A DNA stretch of 64,000 nucleotides, from the NCBI RefSeq assembly GCF_001548475.1, contig NZ_LRUJ01000025.1, positions 1 to 64,000 on the forward strand. The letters run 5' to 3'. The translations under genes were made by a program, and so were the position numbers. The first letter of the stretch is position 1; every line of letters starts with the position of its first letter. A model generated the notes under the pieces. The model saw only the letters and a list, made by a program, of their open reading frames with translations. It was not told the origin of the DNA and did not search any database. This document shows, one piece after another, positions 46,940 to 55,689 of this stretch. This stretch comes from Bordetella hinzii LMG 13501. GTDB taxonomy: Bacteria > Pseudomonadota > Gammaproteobacteria > Burkholderiales > Burkholderiaceae_B.

Positions 46940-47893
46940 ATGAGCAAGCAATTCGCATCGCATGCCGATCTTCAGGACAAGGTGGTGTCCTTCGAGAAGC
47001 TGTCCGACAACGCCTATGCCTACACGGCCGAAGGCGATCCGAACACGGGCGTGATCATCGGTGAAGACGCGGTGATGGTGGTCGACACGCAGGCCACGCC
47101 GGTCATGGCCCAGGACGTGATCCGCCGTATCCGCGAGGTCACGGACAAGCCGATCAAATACATCCTGCTGTCGCACTACCACGCGGTGCGGGTCTTCGGC
47201 GCCTCGGCCTACCAGGCACAGGAGATCCTGGCCAGCCGCGACACCTGGGACCTGATCGCCGAGCGCGGCGAGCAGGACAAGGCCAGCGAAATCGGGCGCT
47301 TTCCGCGCCTGTTCCGCAATGCCGAATCGATTCCGCCGGGCCTGGTGTGGCCGACCATGACCTTCAAGGGCGAGATGACGGTCGACCTCGGCAATCTGGA
47401 GGTCAAGCTGCTGCAGGTCGGCCGCGGCCACACCAAGGGTGACACCATCGCCTGGCTGCCCGGGCAGAAGATCCTGTTTGCCGGCGACCTGGTGGAGTAT
47501 CAATCCACGCCGTATTGCGGCGATGCCTATTTCCGCGACTGGCCCACGACGCTGGACACGCTGGCCGGCTTTGGCGCCGAGAAGATGGTGCCCGGCCGTG
47601 GCCCGGCGCTCAAGAATGCCGAGGAAGTGCGCCGTGGCCTGGCCGGCACGCGCGCCTTCCTGACCGACCTGTATGGCGCGGTCAACCGCGGCGTGGCCGA
47701 GGGCAAGGACCTCAAGACCATCTACCGCGAAGTCTATGACTTCATGAAGCCGCGCTACAGCGACTGGGTGATCTTCGATCACTGCATGCCCTTCGATGTG
47801 TCGCGCGCCTATGACGAGGCCCAGGGCATCGTCGATCCGCGCATCTGGACTGACAAGCGCGATCTCGAAATGTGGCAGCAGCTCGAAGGCTGA
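46940..47893 (+). CDS. MBL-fold hydrolase-like protein with altered metal motif
   Basis: 317 residues of the metallo-beta-lactamase fold. ATG after AAGGAGA. The first metal motif, usually HxHxDH, reads H79-Y-H81-A-V-R84, so the Asp and third His are replaced. Later ligands look present (GRGHTKGD near 162-169, FAGDLVE near 183-189). The changes suggest one metal, a different chemistry or no hydrolase activity. C-terminal helical extension about 230-317. It lies upstream of the FAD monooxygenase gene, 96 bp apart, in the homogentisate neighbourhood and may act on a ring-cleavage product or thioester. Confidence 0.78.
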   Translation: MSKQFASHADLQDKVVSFEKLSDNAYAYTAEGDPNTGVIIGEDAVMVVDTQATPVMAQDVIRRIREVTDKPIKYILLSHYHAVRVFGASAYQAQEILASRDTWDLIAERGEQDKASEIGRFPRLFRNAESIPPGLVWPTMTFKGEMTVDLGNLEVKLLQVGRGHTKGDTIAWLPGQKILFAGDLVEYQSTPYCGDAYFRDWPTTLDTLAGFGAEKMVPGRGPALKNAEEVRRGLAGTRAFLTDLYGAVNRGVAEGKDLKTIYREVYDFMKPRYSDWVIFDHCMPFDVSRAYDEAQGIVDPRIWTDKRDLEMWQQLEG

Positions 47894-47989
47894 CCGCCGC
47901 GCAGGATCCGCCGGCGCCGGCTCGCCGATAGCGCGGGCCGGGCCGCGCCATGCTCAATACAAAATAAAAAAGCCACGCAGGAGACCGTC

Positions 47990-49666
47990 GTGGGAGACAT
48001 TGATTACCAGGCGCTGGAGTTCGCCTATCAAGCGTGCGCCGACCAGCAGCCCGGCGCCTCGGCCGCGCATCGCGCGGTGATTGTCGGCGCGGGGCCCGTG
48101 GGCCTGTCCACGGCCCTGGACCTGGCCCGGCGCGGCACGCGCGTGGTCGTGCTGGACGATGATTGCCGGCTGTCCACCGGTTCGCGCGCCATCTGTTTTT
48201 CCAAGCGCACCCTGGAGATCTGGGACCGCCTGGGCGTGGGCCAGCGCATGGTGGACAAAGGCGTGTCCTGGAACGTAGGCAAGGTGTTCTTCCGCGAGGG
48301 CGAGGTCTGGCGCTTCGACCTGCTGCCCGAAAGCGGCCACCGGCGCCCCGCCTTCATCAATTTGCAGCAGTACTACGCCGAAGGTTATCTGCTCGAGGCC
48401 GCCCGTGCCGAGCCCAATATCGAACTGCGCTGGAAGAACAAGGTGACGGGCGTCGCGCCGCGCGAGGCGGGCGTGACGGTGGACATCGATACGCCCGACG
48501 GCCCCTACTCGCTGCAGGCCGAATGGCTCATCGCCTGCGACGGCGCCCGCTCGCCGGTGCGCAAGCTGCTGGGCCAGGAAGCGCATGGCCGCATCTTCAA
48601 GGACCGCTTTCTCATCGCCGACGTGAAGATGAGCGCGCCCTTCCCCGCCGAGCGCTGGTTCTGGTTCGACCCGCCTTTCCATCCCAACCAGTCGGTCCTG
48701 CTGCATATGCAGCCCGACAATGTCTGGCGCATCGATTTCCAGCTGGGCTGGAACGCCGACCCGGCCGAAGCGGTCAAGCCCGCCAACGTGCTGCCGCGCA
48801 TCCGCGCCCTGCTCGGGCCGGACACGCCTTTCGAGCTGGAATGGGTCAGCGTCTACACCTTTGCCTGCGAGCGCATGGACACATTCCGCCATGGCCGCGT
48901 CCTGTTCGCCGGCGACGCCGCGCACCGCGTCTCGCCTTTCGGCGCGCGCGGCGCCAACAGCGGCGTGCAGGATGCCGAAAACCTGGCCTGGAAGCTGCAG
49001 TTGGTGCTCGACGGCCATGCGCCCGACAGTCTCATCGACAGTTATGCGAGCGAGCGCGAATACGCCGCCGACGAGAACATCCTCAACTCTTCGCGCTCGA
49101 CCGATTTCATCACGCCCAAGAGCGAGATCAGCCGGAACTTCCGCAATGCCGTGCTCAACCTGGCGCGCGACCATGCGTTCGCGCGCGGCCTGGTCAATAG
49201 CGGCCGGCTCTCGCTGCCGGCGCGCTATGCGGACTCGCCGCTGAACACGCCCGATGCGCATGCCTTCGCCGGCGCCATGCTGCCCGGCAGTGTGGCGGCC
49301 GATGCGCCCGTGGCCGACGAGGAAGGCCGCCAATGGTGGCTGCAGGTGCTCGACGGGGCCTTCACCCTGGCCTGGTTCGGCGGCGAACAGGCGCCCGATG
49401 CCCAGGTGCTGGCCGACCTGCGCGCCGTGGCCGACAGCCCGTTGGCGCCGCGCATCGTGCTGGTGCGCCCGGCGGGCGCGTCCTGGTCCGCCCCCGCCGG
49501 CACGCGCTGCGTGAGCGATACGGCTGGACTGCTGGCCGCCCGCTACGACGCCCGGCCTGGCAGCTGCTATCTGATCCGCCCGGACCAGCACATCGCCGCG
49601 CGCCGCCGCGATACCGATGCCACCGCCCTGCGCGCCGCGCTCGCCCGCGCCGCCGGCCTGCCCTGA
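47990..49666 (+). CDS. FAD-dependent aromatic monooxygenase (MhpA/PHBH-like)
   Basis: 558-residue group A flavoprotein hydroxylase: GxGxxG Rossmann motif AVIVGAGPVGLSTALDLARRG near 29-49, the DG motif WLIACDGARSPVRKLLG near 177-193, and the GD motif GRVLFAGDAAHRVSPFGARGANSGVQDAENLAWKL from about 301. A C-terminal thioredoxin-like domain (about 440-555) is typical of phenol-hydroxylase-like members. GTG start with AGGAG 7 bp upstream. In this setting a hydroxyphenylacetate- or hydroxyphenylpropionate-type substrate leading to homogentisate is the best guess. Confidence 0.85.
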   Translation: MGDIDYQALEFAYQACADQQPGASAAHRAVIVGAGPVGLSTALDLARRGTRVVVLDDDCRLSTGSRAICFSKRTLEIWDRLGVGQRMVDKGVSWNVGKVFFREGEVWRFDLLPESGHRRPAFINLQQYYAEGYLLEAARAEPNIELRWKNKVTGVAPREAGVTVDIDTPDGPYSLQAEWLIACDGARSPVRKLLGQEAHGRIFKDRFLIADVKMSAPFPAERWFWFDPPFHPNQSVLLHMQPDNVWRIDFQLGWNADPAEAVKPANVLPRIRALLGPDTPFELEWVSVYTFACERMDTFRHGRVLFAGDAAHRVSPFGARGANSGVQDAENLAWKLQLVLDGHAPDSLIDSYASEREYAADENILNSSRSTDFITPKSEISRNFRNAVLNLARDHAFARGLVNSGRLSLPARYADSPLNTPDAHAFAGAMLPGSVAADAPVADEEGRQWWLQVLDGAFTLAWFGGEQAPDAQVLADLRAVADSPLAPRIVLVRPAGASWSAPAGTRCVSDTAGLLAARYDARPGSCYLIRPDQHIAARRRDTDATALRAALARAAGLP

Positions 49667-49676
49667 AGGAAACGCC

Positions 49677-49880
49677 ATGCCCTTGAACCTGACTCCCAAT
49701 CTCGGCGCGCCGGACGCCTTCTACCAGGCCTTGATCGACGCGCACCAGGACCTGAGCGACGAGCAAAGCCGCGAGATGAACGCGGCCCTTATCCTGGTGT
49801 TGTCCAACCATATCGGCGACATGGCGGTGCTCACCGAGGCGCTGGCCGTGGCCCGCGCTTCGGTGGCGCGGCCTGCCTAG
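49677..49880 (+). CDS. DUF2783 small protein
   Basis: 67 residues (MPLNLTPNLGAPDAFYQALI; HQDLSDEQSREMNAALILVL; NHIGDMAVLTEALAVA), the conserved small DUF2783 protein usually found directly after aromatic FAD monooxygenase genes. It follows the monooxygenase by 10 bp, with GAAGGAAACGCC before the ATG. The function is unknown; an accessory of the hydroxylase is a reasonable idea. Its last five codons lie in a 15-bp tandem repeat. Confidence 0.8.
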   Translation: MPLNLTPNLGAPDAFYQALIDAHQDLSDEQSREMNAALILVLSNHIGDMAVLTEALAVARASVARPA

Positions 49881-49925
49881 GCGCGGCCTGCCTAGGCGCG
49901 GCCAGCTCAGGCGCGGCCGGCTCAG
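49866..49925. repeat. 15-bp tandem repeat spanning two convergent gene ends
   Basis: Four units of GCGCGGCCTGCCTAG: copies 1 and 2 (49866-49895) are identical, copies 3 and 4 differ at 3 positions. Copy 1 holds the DUF2783 stop codon; copy 4 reaches the stop codon of the convergent LysR gene. In-frame stops make both protein ends robust to copy-number change. Confidence 0.85.
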
Positions 49926-50848
49926 GCGCGGTCCGCGAAGGTTTCGATGATGAGCGCGCGCAGCCACTGGTTGGCGCCGTCGCGCTGGAAGCGGCGGTGC
50001 CAATACAGATTGGTCTGTAGGAATGGGACCTTCACCGGCGGGGTGAGCACCTGCAGGCCGAAGTGGGGCGCGGCGCTGGCGGCCAGCTTCTGCGGCACGG
50101 TGGCCAGCAGATCGGTGGTGCTGACGATATAAGGCACGGCCGCGAAATGCGGCACGCTGAACTGGTCGGCCAGCACGATGCCGGCGCGCTCCAGCGCCTG
50201 GTTGACCTGTCCGTCGGGCGCCGCCCGCGAGACGACCAGATGCCGCTCGGCACGGAAGGCGCGCAGTGTCATCCCCGCATGAGCGCGCGGATGGCCGGCG
50301 CGGAACAGGGTCGCGTAGCCCTGGCGGAACAGCATGCGCTGCACGATGCCGCCGCCGAGACCCTCGAATGCGCCCAGCGCCAGGTCCACGCGCCCGGCAT
50401 CGAGCTCGCGCTGCAGATCGGCGCCGGCCAGGCGCAGCGAATCGATGCGCGCGCCGGGCGCATGCCGGGCGCACAACTCCATCAGGCTGGGCATGAAATG
50501 GATCTCGCCCACATCCGACATGGCGATGCGCAGCCGCCGCTGGGTGGTGGCCGGCTCGAACGGCTGGGCCGCGTCCGTCAGGTGGGACAGCAGCGACAGC
50601 GCCTCGCCCACCGGCCCGCCCATGCCTTCGGCCAGCGGCGTGGGCAGCATGCCCTGGGCCGTGCGCACAAAGAGCTCGTCGCCGAAGGCCTCGCGCAGCC
50701 GGCGCAGCGCATTGCTCACCGCCGGCTGCGACAGATCCAGCCGGCGCGCGACAGCCGAGATGTTGCGTTCCTCGAGCAGGTGCTGAAAAACCACCAGCAG
50801 ATTGAGATCCAGTTTGCGCAATTCGTGCATATCGGCCGCATTATTCAT
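49922..50848 (-). CDS. LysR-type transcriptional regulator
   Basis: 308 residues. N-terminal winged HTH (DLNLLVVFQHLLEERNISAVARRLDLSQPAVSNALRRLRE near 14-52, with FVRTAQGMLPTPLAE following) and a C-terminal substrate-binding domain of the NodD/PcpR-like type (MSDVGEIHFMPSL; HFAAVPYIVSTTDLLATVPQKLA). Divergent from hmgA with 132 bp between starts, including a perfect 14-bp palindrome. Probably activates the homogentisate genes in response to an aromatic intermediate (inference). Confidence 0.9.
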   Translation of the reverse strand: MNNAADMHELRKLDLNLLVVFQHLLEERNISAVARRLDLSQPAVSNALRRLREAFGDELFVRTAQGMLPTPLAEGMGGPVGEALSLLSHLTDAAQPFEPATTQRRLRIAMSDVGEIHFMPSLMELCARHAPGARIDSLRLAGADLQRELDAGRVDLALGAFEGLGGGIVQRMLFRQGYATLFRAGHPRAHAGMTLRAFRAERHLVVSRAAPDGQVNQALERAGIVLADQFSVPHFAAVPYIVSTTDLLATVPQKLAASAAPHFGLQVLTPPVKVPFLQTNLYWHRRFQRDGANQWLRALIIETFADRA

Positions 50849-50894
50849 GAAATTTATAGTTTGTATTTATACATTCCCATTTCCACGCTAGGCA

Positions 50895-50908
50895 ATTTTG
50901 CGCAAAAT
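50895..50908. promoter_or_regulatory. palindrome in the lysR-hmgA divergent region
   Basis: ATTTTGCGCAAAAT is a perfect 14-bp inverted repeat containing T-N11-A type spacing, about 73 bp before the hmgA ATG and 47 bp before the LysR ATG. An AT-rich stretch (50855-50880) beside it probably holds a promoter. Candidate LysR binding site. Confidence 0.6.
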
Positions 50909-50980
50909 CGACTCAGCTGCCGGCGTCTTGCCCGGCATCCATAACGATCGGGCCCATGCGCGGCCCACCGGAGACAAACC

Positions 50981-52279
50981 ATGTCCCTGAAATACCAGTC
51001 CGGCTTTGGCAACGCCTGCGCCACGGAGGCGCTGCCCGGCGCCCTGCCCGCCGGCCGCAACTCGCCCCAGCAATGTCCCTACGGCCTTTACGCCGAGCAG
51101 CTATCGGGCACGGCCTTCACCGCCCCGCGCGGCGAGAACCGCCGTTCCTGGCTCTACCGCATCCGTCCGGGCGTGGTGCACCGCCCGTTCGAGCCCTACG
51201 GCGGAGCGCGCCGCTGGCTGTCCGACTTCGGCCATGGCCCCGTCACGCCCAACCAGCTGCGCTGGAGCCCGCTGCCCTTGCCCGCCGAACCCACCGACTT
51301 CATCGATGGCATGCAGACCTGGGGCGGCAATGGCAGCCCGGACGAGCACAGCGGCGTCGGGATCCATCTGTATGCCGCCAACCAGAGCATGCAGGGGCGC
51401 TTCTTCTATAACGCCGATGCCGAAATGCTGCTGGTGCCGCAGCAAGGCCGGCTGCGCCTGGCCACCGAAATGGGCCTGATCGACCTGGAGCCGCTGGAAA
51501 TCGCCGTGCTGCCGCGCGGCGTGCGCTTCCGCGTCGAGCTACCCGATGGCCAGGCGCGCGGCTATGTGCTGGAGAACTTCGGCACGGCCCTGCGCCTGCC
51601 CGAACTCGGCCCCATCGGCTCCAACGGCCTGGCCAATGCGCGCGACTTCCTCACGCCCGTGGCCTGGTATGAAGACGTGGAGGGGGATTTCGAGCTGATC
51701 GGCAAATTCAGCGGCGGCTTCTGGCGCGCGCCGCTGGCCCATTCACCGCTGGACGTCGTGGCCTGGCACGGCACGCACGCGCCCTACAAATACGATCTGC
51801 GCCGCTTCAATACCGTCGGCTCCATCAGCTATGACCATCCGGACCCGTCCATCTTCACGGTGCTGACCTCGCCTTCGGACACGCCGGGCACGGCCAATAT
51901 GGATTTCGCCATCTTCCCGCCGCGCATCCTGGCGATGGAAAACACCTTCCGTCCGCCCTGGTTCCACCGCAACATCGCCAGCGAGTTCATGGGCCTGATC
52001 CAGGGCGTCTACGACGCCAAGGCGGAAGGCTTCGCGCCGGGCGGCGCCAGCCTGCACAATTGCATGAGCGGCCACGGCCCGGATGCCGACACCTTCGAGA
52101 AAGCCAGCGTGGCCGACACCAGCAAGCCGCATTACATCCGCGACACCATGGCCTTCATGTTCGAGACGCGCCGCATCATCCGCCCCACCGAACAAGCCCT
52201 GAAATCCCCGCAGCTGCAGGGCGATTACTATCAGTGCTGGCAGGGGCTGAAGAAGCATTTCAACCCCGAGCGCGCTTAA
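50981..52279 (+). CDS. hmgA: homogentisate 1,2-dioxygenase
   Basis: 432 residues, full length. It opens the ring of homogentisate with Fe(II) and oxygen to give maleylacetoacetate. The N-terminus is [21 protein letters not shown] and the C-terminal cupin iron-site region includes [23 protein letters not shown] near 275-297, [18 protein letters not shown] near 324-341 and [17 protein letters not shown] near 357-373. GGAGACAAACC lies before the ATG. It starts a two-gene unit with fahA. Confidence 0.97.
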   Translation: MSLKYQSGFGNACATEALPGALPAGRNSPQQCPYGLYAEQLSGTAFTAPRGENRRSWLYRIRPGVVHRPFEPYGGARRWLSDFGHGPVTPNQLRWSPLPLPAEPTDFIDGMQTWGGNGSPDEHSGVGIHLYAANQSMQGRFFYNADAEMLLVPQQGRLRLATEMGLIDLEPLEIAVLPRGVRFRVELPDGQARGYVLENFGTALRLPELGPIGSNGLANARDFLTPVAWYEDVEGDFELIGKFSGGFWRAPLAHSPLDVVAWHGTHAPYKYDLRRFNTVGSISYDHPDPSIFTVLTSPSDTPGTANMDFAIFPPRILAMENTFRPPWFHRNIASEFMGLIQGVYDAKAEGFAPGGASLHNCMSGHGPDADTFEKASVADTSKPHYIRDTMAFMFETRRIIRPTEQALKSPQLQGDYYQCWQGLKKHFNPERA

Positions 52280-52343
52280 CGCGCCTCGTCAGAAGAACAA
52301 TACCCGGCCGCCGCCGGTGGCCGGCAACCGAGATCCAAGCGAA

Positions 52344-53657
52344 ATGACCCTGAACGAAACCCATGATCCGGCCTTGAAGAGCTGGGTCGCCAGCGCCAAC
52401 GACGGCCAGACCGACTTCCCGATCCAGAACCTGCCCTTCGCGTCTTTCCGCCGCCGCGGCTCGCAAGAGGCCTTCCGCCCCGGCGTGGCCATCGGCCAGG
52501 CCATCGTGGACCTGGGCGCGCTGCGCGCCGCCCGCCCCTTCGACGGCGATGCCGCGCTGGCCCTGGAGGCCTGCGCCGACACGCATCTGAACGCGCTGAT
52601 GGCCCTGGGCCCCAAGGCCTGGAGCGCCCTGCGCCTGGCCCTGTCGCGCGCATTGCGCGAGGGCGCCGCGCAGCGCGCCCTGATCGAGCCCCTGCTGCTG
52701 CCCCAGGCCGAGGCGGAGTTCACCACGCCGGCGCGCATCGGCGACTACACCGATTTCTATATCTCCCTGCACCACGCGACCGCCGTGGGCAAGCAGTTCC
52801 GTCCGGACAACCCGCTGCTGCCCAACTACAAGTGGGTTCCCATCGGCTATCACGGCCGCGCCTCCTCCATCGGCGTCGAGCAGCGCTTTGCCCGCCCGGT
52901 AGGCCAGCAACGCCCCGCCGCGGAAGGCGAAGCGCCGCAGTTCGGGCCCTGCAAGCGCCTGGACTATGAACTCGAATTGAGCATTTTCGTCGGCCAGGGC
53001 AACGCCCAGGGCGACCGCATCGCCCTGGCGTCGGCCGAACAGCATGTCTTCGGCCTGGGCATCTTGAACGACTGGTCGGCGCGCGACATCCAGGCCTGGG
53101 AATACCAGCCCCTGGGGCCTTTCCTGGCCAAGAACTTCGCCTCCACCATCTCGCCCTGGATCGTCACGCTCGAAGCGCTGGAACCCTTCCGCACCCAATG
53201 GAAGCGTCCCGAAGGCGATCCGCAGCCGCTGCCCTACCTGACGTCGGAAACCAACCGGGCCGAGGGCGCTTTCGATGTGCAGATGGAAGTGCTGATCACC
53301 ACCGAGGCCTCGCGCGCGCGGCAAGCGCAGCCCGCCCGCCTGTCGCGCAGCAACTTCCGCGACGCCTACTGGAACGTGGCCCAGCTCATCGCCCACCACA
53401 CCGTCAACGGCTGCAATCTGCAAGCCGGCGACATGCTGGGCACCGGCACGCTGTCCGGTCCCAGCGCCAGCGAGGCCGGTTCGCTGCTGGAACTGAGCCA
53501 GGGCGGCAAGACGCCCGTCGAACTGCCCTGGGGCGAGACGCGCGCCTTCCTGGAGGACGGCGACCAGATCATCATCCGGGCCGAATGCATCAAGCCCGGC
53601 TATCCGCGCATCGGCTTCGGCCAGTGCGTGGGCACCGTGGCGCCGGCGCGCCTGTAG
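52344..53657 (+). CDS. fahA: fumarylacetoacetase
   Basis: 437 residues. It hydrolyses fumarylacetoacetate to fumarate and acetoacetate, the last step of tyrosine/homogentisate breakdown. Two-domain fumarylacetoacetase: FPIQNLPFASFRR near 23-35 (N-terminal domain), DYTDFYISLHHATAVGKQFR near 134-153, YHGRASSI near 170-177, YELELSIFVGQGN near 210-222 and GDMLGTGTLSGP near 362-373. ATG at 52344 chosen; a GTG nine codons earlier is possible. 64 bp after hmgA. The isomerase that links the two enzymes is not in the window. Confidence 0.95.
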   Translation: MTLNETHDPALKSWVASANDGQTDFPIQNLPFASFRRRGSQEAFRPGVAIGQAIVDLGALRAARPFDGDAALALEACADTHLNALMALGPKAWSALRLALSRALREGAAQRALIEPLLLPQAEAEFTTPARIGDYTDFYISLHHATAVGKQFRPDNPLLPNYKWVPIGYHGRASSIGVEQRFARPVGQQRPAAEGEAPQFGPCKRLDYELELSIFVGQGNAQGDRIALASAEQHVFGLGILNDWSARDIQAWEYQPLGPFLAKNFASTISPWIVTLEALEPFRTQWKRPEGDPQPLPYLTSETNRAEGAFDVQMEVLITTEASRARQAQPARLSRSNFRDAYWNVAQLIAHHTVNGCNLQAGDMLGTGTLSGPSASEAGSLLELSQGGKTPVELPWGETRAFLEDGDQIIIRAECIKPGYPRIGFGQCVGTVAPARL

Positions 53658-53666
53658 GCGCGACGC

Positions 53667-53700
53667 AAAAAAACAGGGCCTTGCGTAGGCCCTGTTTTTT
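53667..53700. terminator. bidirectional terminator between fahA and the sulfatase gene
   Basis: ACAGGGCC (53673-53680) pairs with GGCCCTGT (53688-53695); seven A precede and six T follow, so it works on both strands. The last T of the run is part of the sulfatase stop codon. Confidence 0.9.
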
Positions 53701-55616
53701 CACCGCGCCGGCGCTTGCGGCGGGGTCTTGTAGCGCTCCTCCCGATAGGCCCAGCTCGGCCACAAGGCATAGGCCAGCGCCTCTTCGGTCAGCGCGGCGT
53801 CGTCGGCCACGGGCTCGAACCTGTCCTGCTGGTCGCGCGGCAGCCGCACATAGCGGAAAGACGCCGGCGCCTTGCGCGGCTCGATGACCACCAGCGAATC
53901 GCCGCGCAGATAACCGTAGTTGTCGCCATACTGCATGATGGCGCGATTGGGATCGCGCTGCGTCAGGTCGCTGCCCAGCATGGGGTTGACGTTGTCCACG
54001 CCCATGAGCGAGAGCAGGGTCGGCGCCATGTCGATCTGGCTGACCAGGCGCTCGTCCTGGCGCGGCAAGATGCTGCCGCCCAGGATCAGCGCCGGGATCT
54101 GGAAGTGCCGAACGGGCACGAGGTTGGCGCCGAAGACGCGCGAATCATGGTCGGCGATGACCAGGAACACCGTGTTATCCCAGTAGGGCGCCTTGCGCGC
54201 CTTTTCGAAGAACTGCCCGATGGCCCAGTCCGCATAGCGCACGGTATTCTCGACCGAGGCCGGCTCGCCCTGCGGCTGGATGCGTCCGGCCGGGTACTCC
54301 CAGGGAGAATGATTGCTCACCGAGAACGCCAGGGTGAACACCGGCTTGTCGCCGTCCTGGCGCAGCAGGCGGTCCACCTGGGCGAACATATCCTCGTCCG
54401 AAGCGCCCCAGGAGCCGACGAACGCCGGGTTGACGAAGTCCTTGCGATCGACGATCTGGTCGAAGCCATTGCCCAGGAAGAAACCGCGCATATTGTCGAA
54501 GTGCGACTCGCCGCCGTAGACGAAACGCGACTGATAGCCATGCGCGCGGAGCAGGGATGCCAGCGTGAAGAAATTGGTCTGCGAGCGCGGCAGCTTCACC
54601 ACGGCTTCGGCCACGGTGGGCAGGTAGCCCGCCGTCACCGCCTCGATGCCGCGCACCGAGCGGGTGCCGGTGGCGTACGCGCGGTGGAACATCCAGCCTT
54701 CCTTGCCCAGCTTGTCCAGCTCGGGCGTCAGATTGGCGCCGCCGAGGCTGCCGACATACTGCGCGCCCAGGCTCTCCTGCAGGATGATGACCAGGTTCAG
54801 CGGCTTGTCGCGCCGCACCGAGGCCTTCTGGACGTGCACGCTGGGGTATTTGGCATCCAGGGGCGGGCCTTCGATGCCGGCGGCCCGGCGCACCACGTCG
54901 TTCATGCGCTCGACCGGCATCTTGGGATAGAGCGCGGCCGATGAGCGCTCATCCTGCAGCCGGTAGGCCGCGTCCAGCACGTTGTAGAGCGAGTTCAGCG
55001 GCAGGGTGTTGACCATGGCGTCGCCGCTGAAGGCAACGACCGAGGGATTGATGGGCCGGTGTTCCAGCGTGCCGCGTATGGCCAGCACGACGACGGCCAG
55101 CGTGACAACACAAGCAATGGGCCGTTTCCACCAGGGCATGCGCGGATCGGTCTTACCGGTGGGGAAGAGGCGCCATGCCGCCCAGGCCGCCAGCAGCAGC
55201 ACGAGCAAGGCGGCCAGCAGCACGCCCTTGTAACCCTCCCAGAGCATGCCGGCCACCTCGCGCGGATGGACCAGGTATTCAAAATACAGGCGGTTCGGGC
55301 GGGTATCGTATTCGGCGATGAACTGCGGCGTGGACACCTCCAGCAGCACCAGCAGCATCCACCAGAGGCGGAACCACCAGGCGGTGATCCGGGCGGCCAG
55401 CGGCCGATGGCCGAACCAATAGGACAAGACCGCCGGGATGGCGATCACCATGCCCACCATCACCAGATCGATGCGCCAGCCGCCGAACACGACCGGCCAG
55501 AGGCCGCCGGCCGCCTGCACCCGGTCCCATTGCCAGCAGGCCAGGCCCAGCCGGCTTGCCGTGAGCAACAGCAACACCGCGATCACGAATCGTAAAGTCA
55601 ATCTGCGCAAAATCAC
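53700..55616 (-). CDS. LTA-synthase-like membrane sulfatase family protein
   Basis: 638-residue inner-membrane protein with about five N-terminal helices (about 8-28, 40-65, 78-96, 132-152, 170-186) and a periplasmic alkaline-phosphatase-superfamily domain: LNLVIILQESLGAQYVGSLGG near 275-295 (metal site Glu), the Thr nucleophile region YATGTRSVRGIEAVTAG near 317-333, and NTVFLVIADHDSR near 475-487 (metal-binding Asp-His). In Gram-negative bacteria such proteins add phosphoglycerol or phosphoethanolamine to glycans or lipids. GTG start at 55616 (VILRRLTLRFVIAVLLLL) preceded by GGAG. Confidence 0.85.
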   Translation of the reverse strand: MILRRLTLRFVIAVLLLLTASRLGLACWQWDRVQAAGGLWPVVFGGWRIDLVMVGMVIAIPAVLSYWFGHRPLAARITAWWFRLWWMLLVLLEVSTPQFIAEYDTRPNRLYFEYLVHPREVAGMLWEGYKGVLLAALLVLLLAAWAAWRLFPTGKTDPRMPWWKRPIACVVTLAVVVLAIRGTLEHRPINPSVVAFSGDAMVNTLPLNSLYNVLDAAYRLQDERSSAALYPKMPVERMNDVVRRAAGIEGPPLDAKYPSVHVQKASVRRDKPLNLVIILQESLGAQYVGSLGGANLTPELDKLGKEGWMFHRAYATGTRSVRGIEAVTAGYLPTVAEAVVKLPRSQTNFFTLASLLRAHGYQSRFVYGGESHFDNMRGFFLGNGFDQIVDRKDFVNPAFVGSWGASDEDMFAQVDRLLRQDGDKPVFTLAFSVSNHSPWEYPAGRIQPQGEPASVENTVRYADWAIGQFFEKARKAPYWDNTVFLVIADHDSRVFGANLVPVRHFQIPALILGGSILPRQDERLVSQIDMAPTLLSLMGVDNVNPMLGSDLTQRDPNRAIMQYGDNYGYLRGDSLVVIEPRKAPASFRYVRLPRDQQDRFEPVADDAALTEEALAYALWPSWAYREERYKTPPQAPAR

Positions 55617-55689
55617 GCTCCGTAGACAAGCCGGCCGAAATCTGGTCCGGATGAAGTCGGCGGGCGGCGCCCGCCGGATTTGAAGAGGG

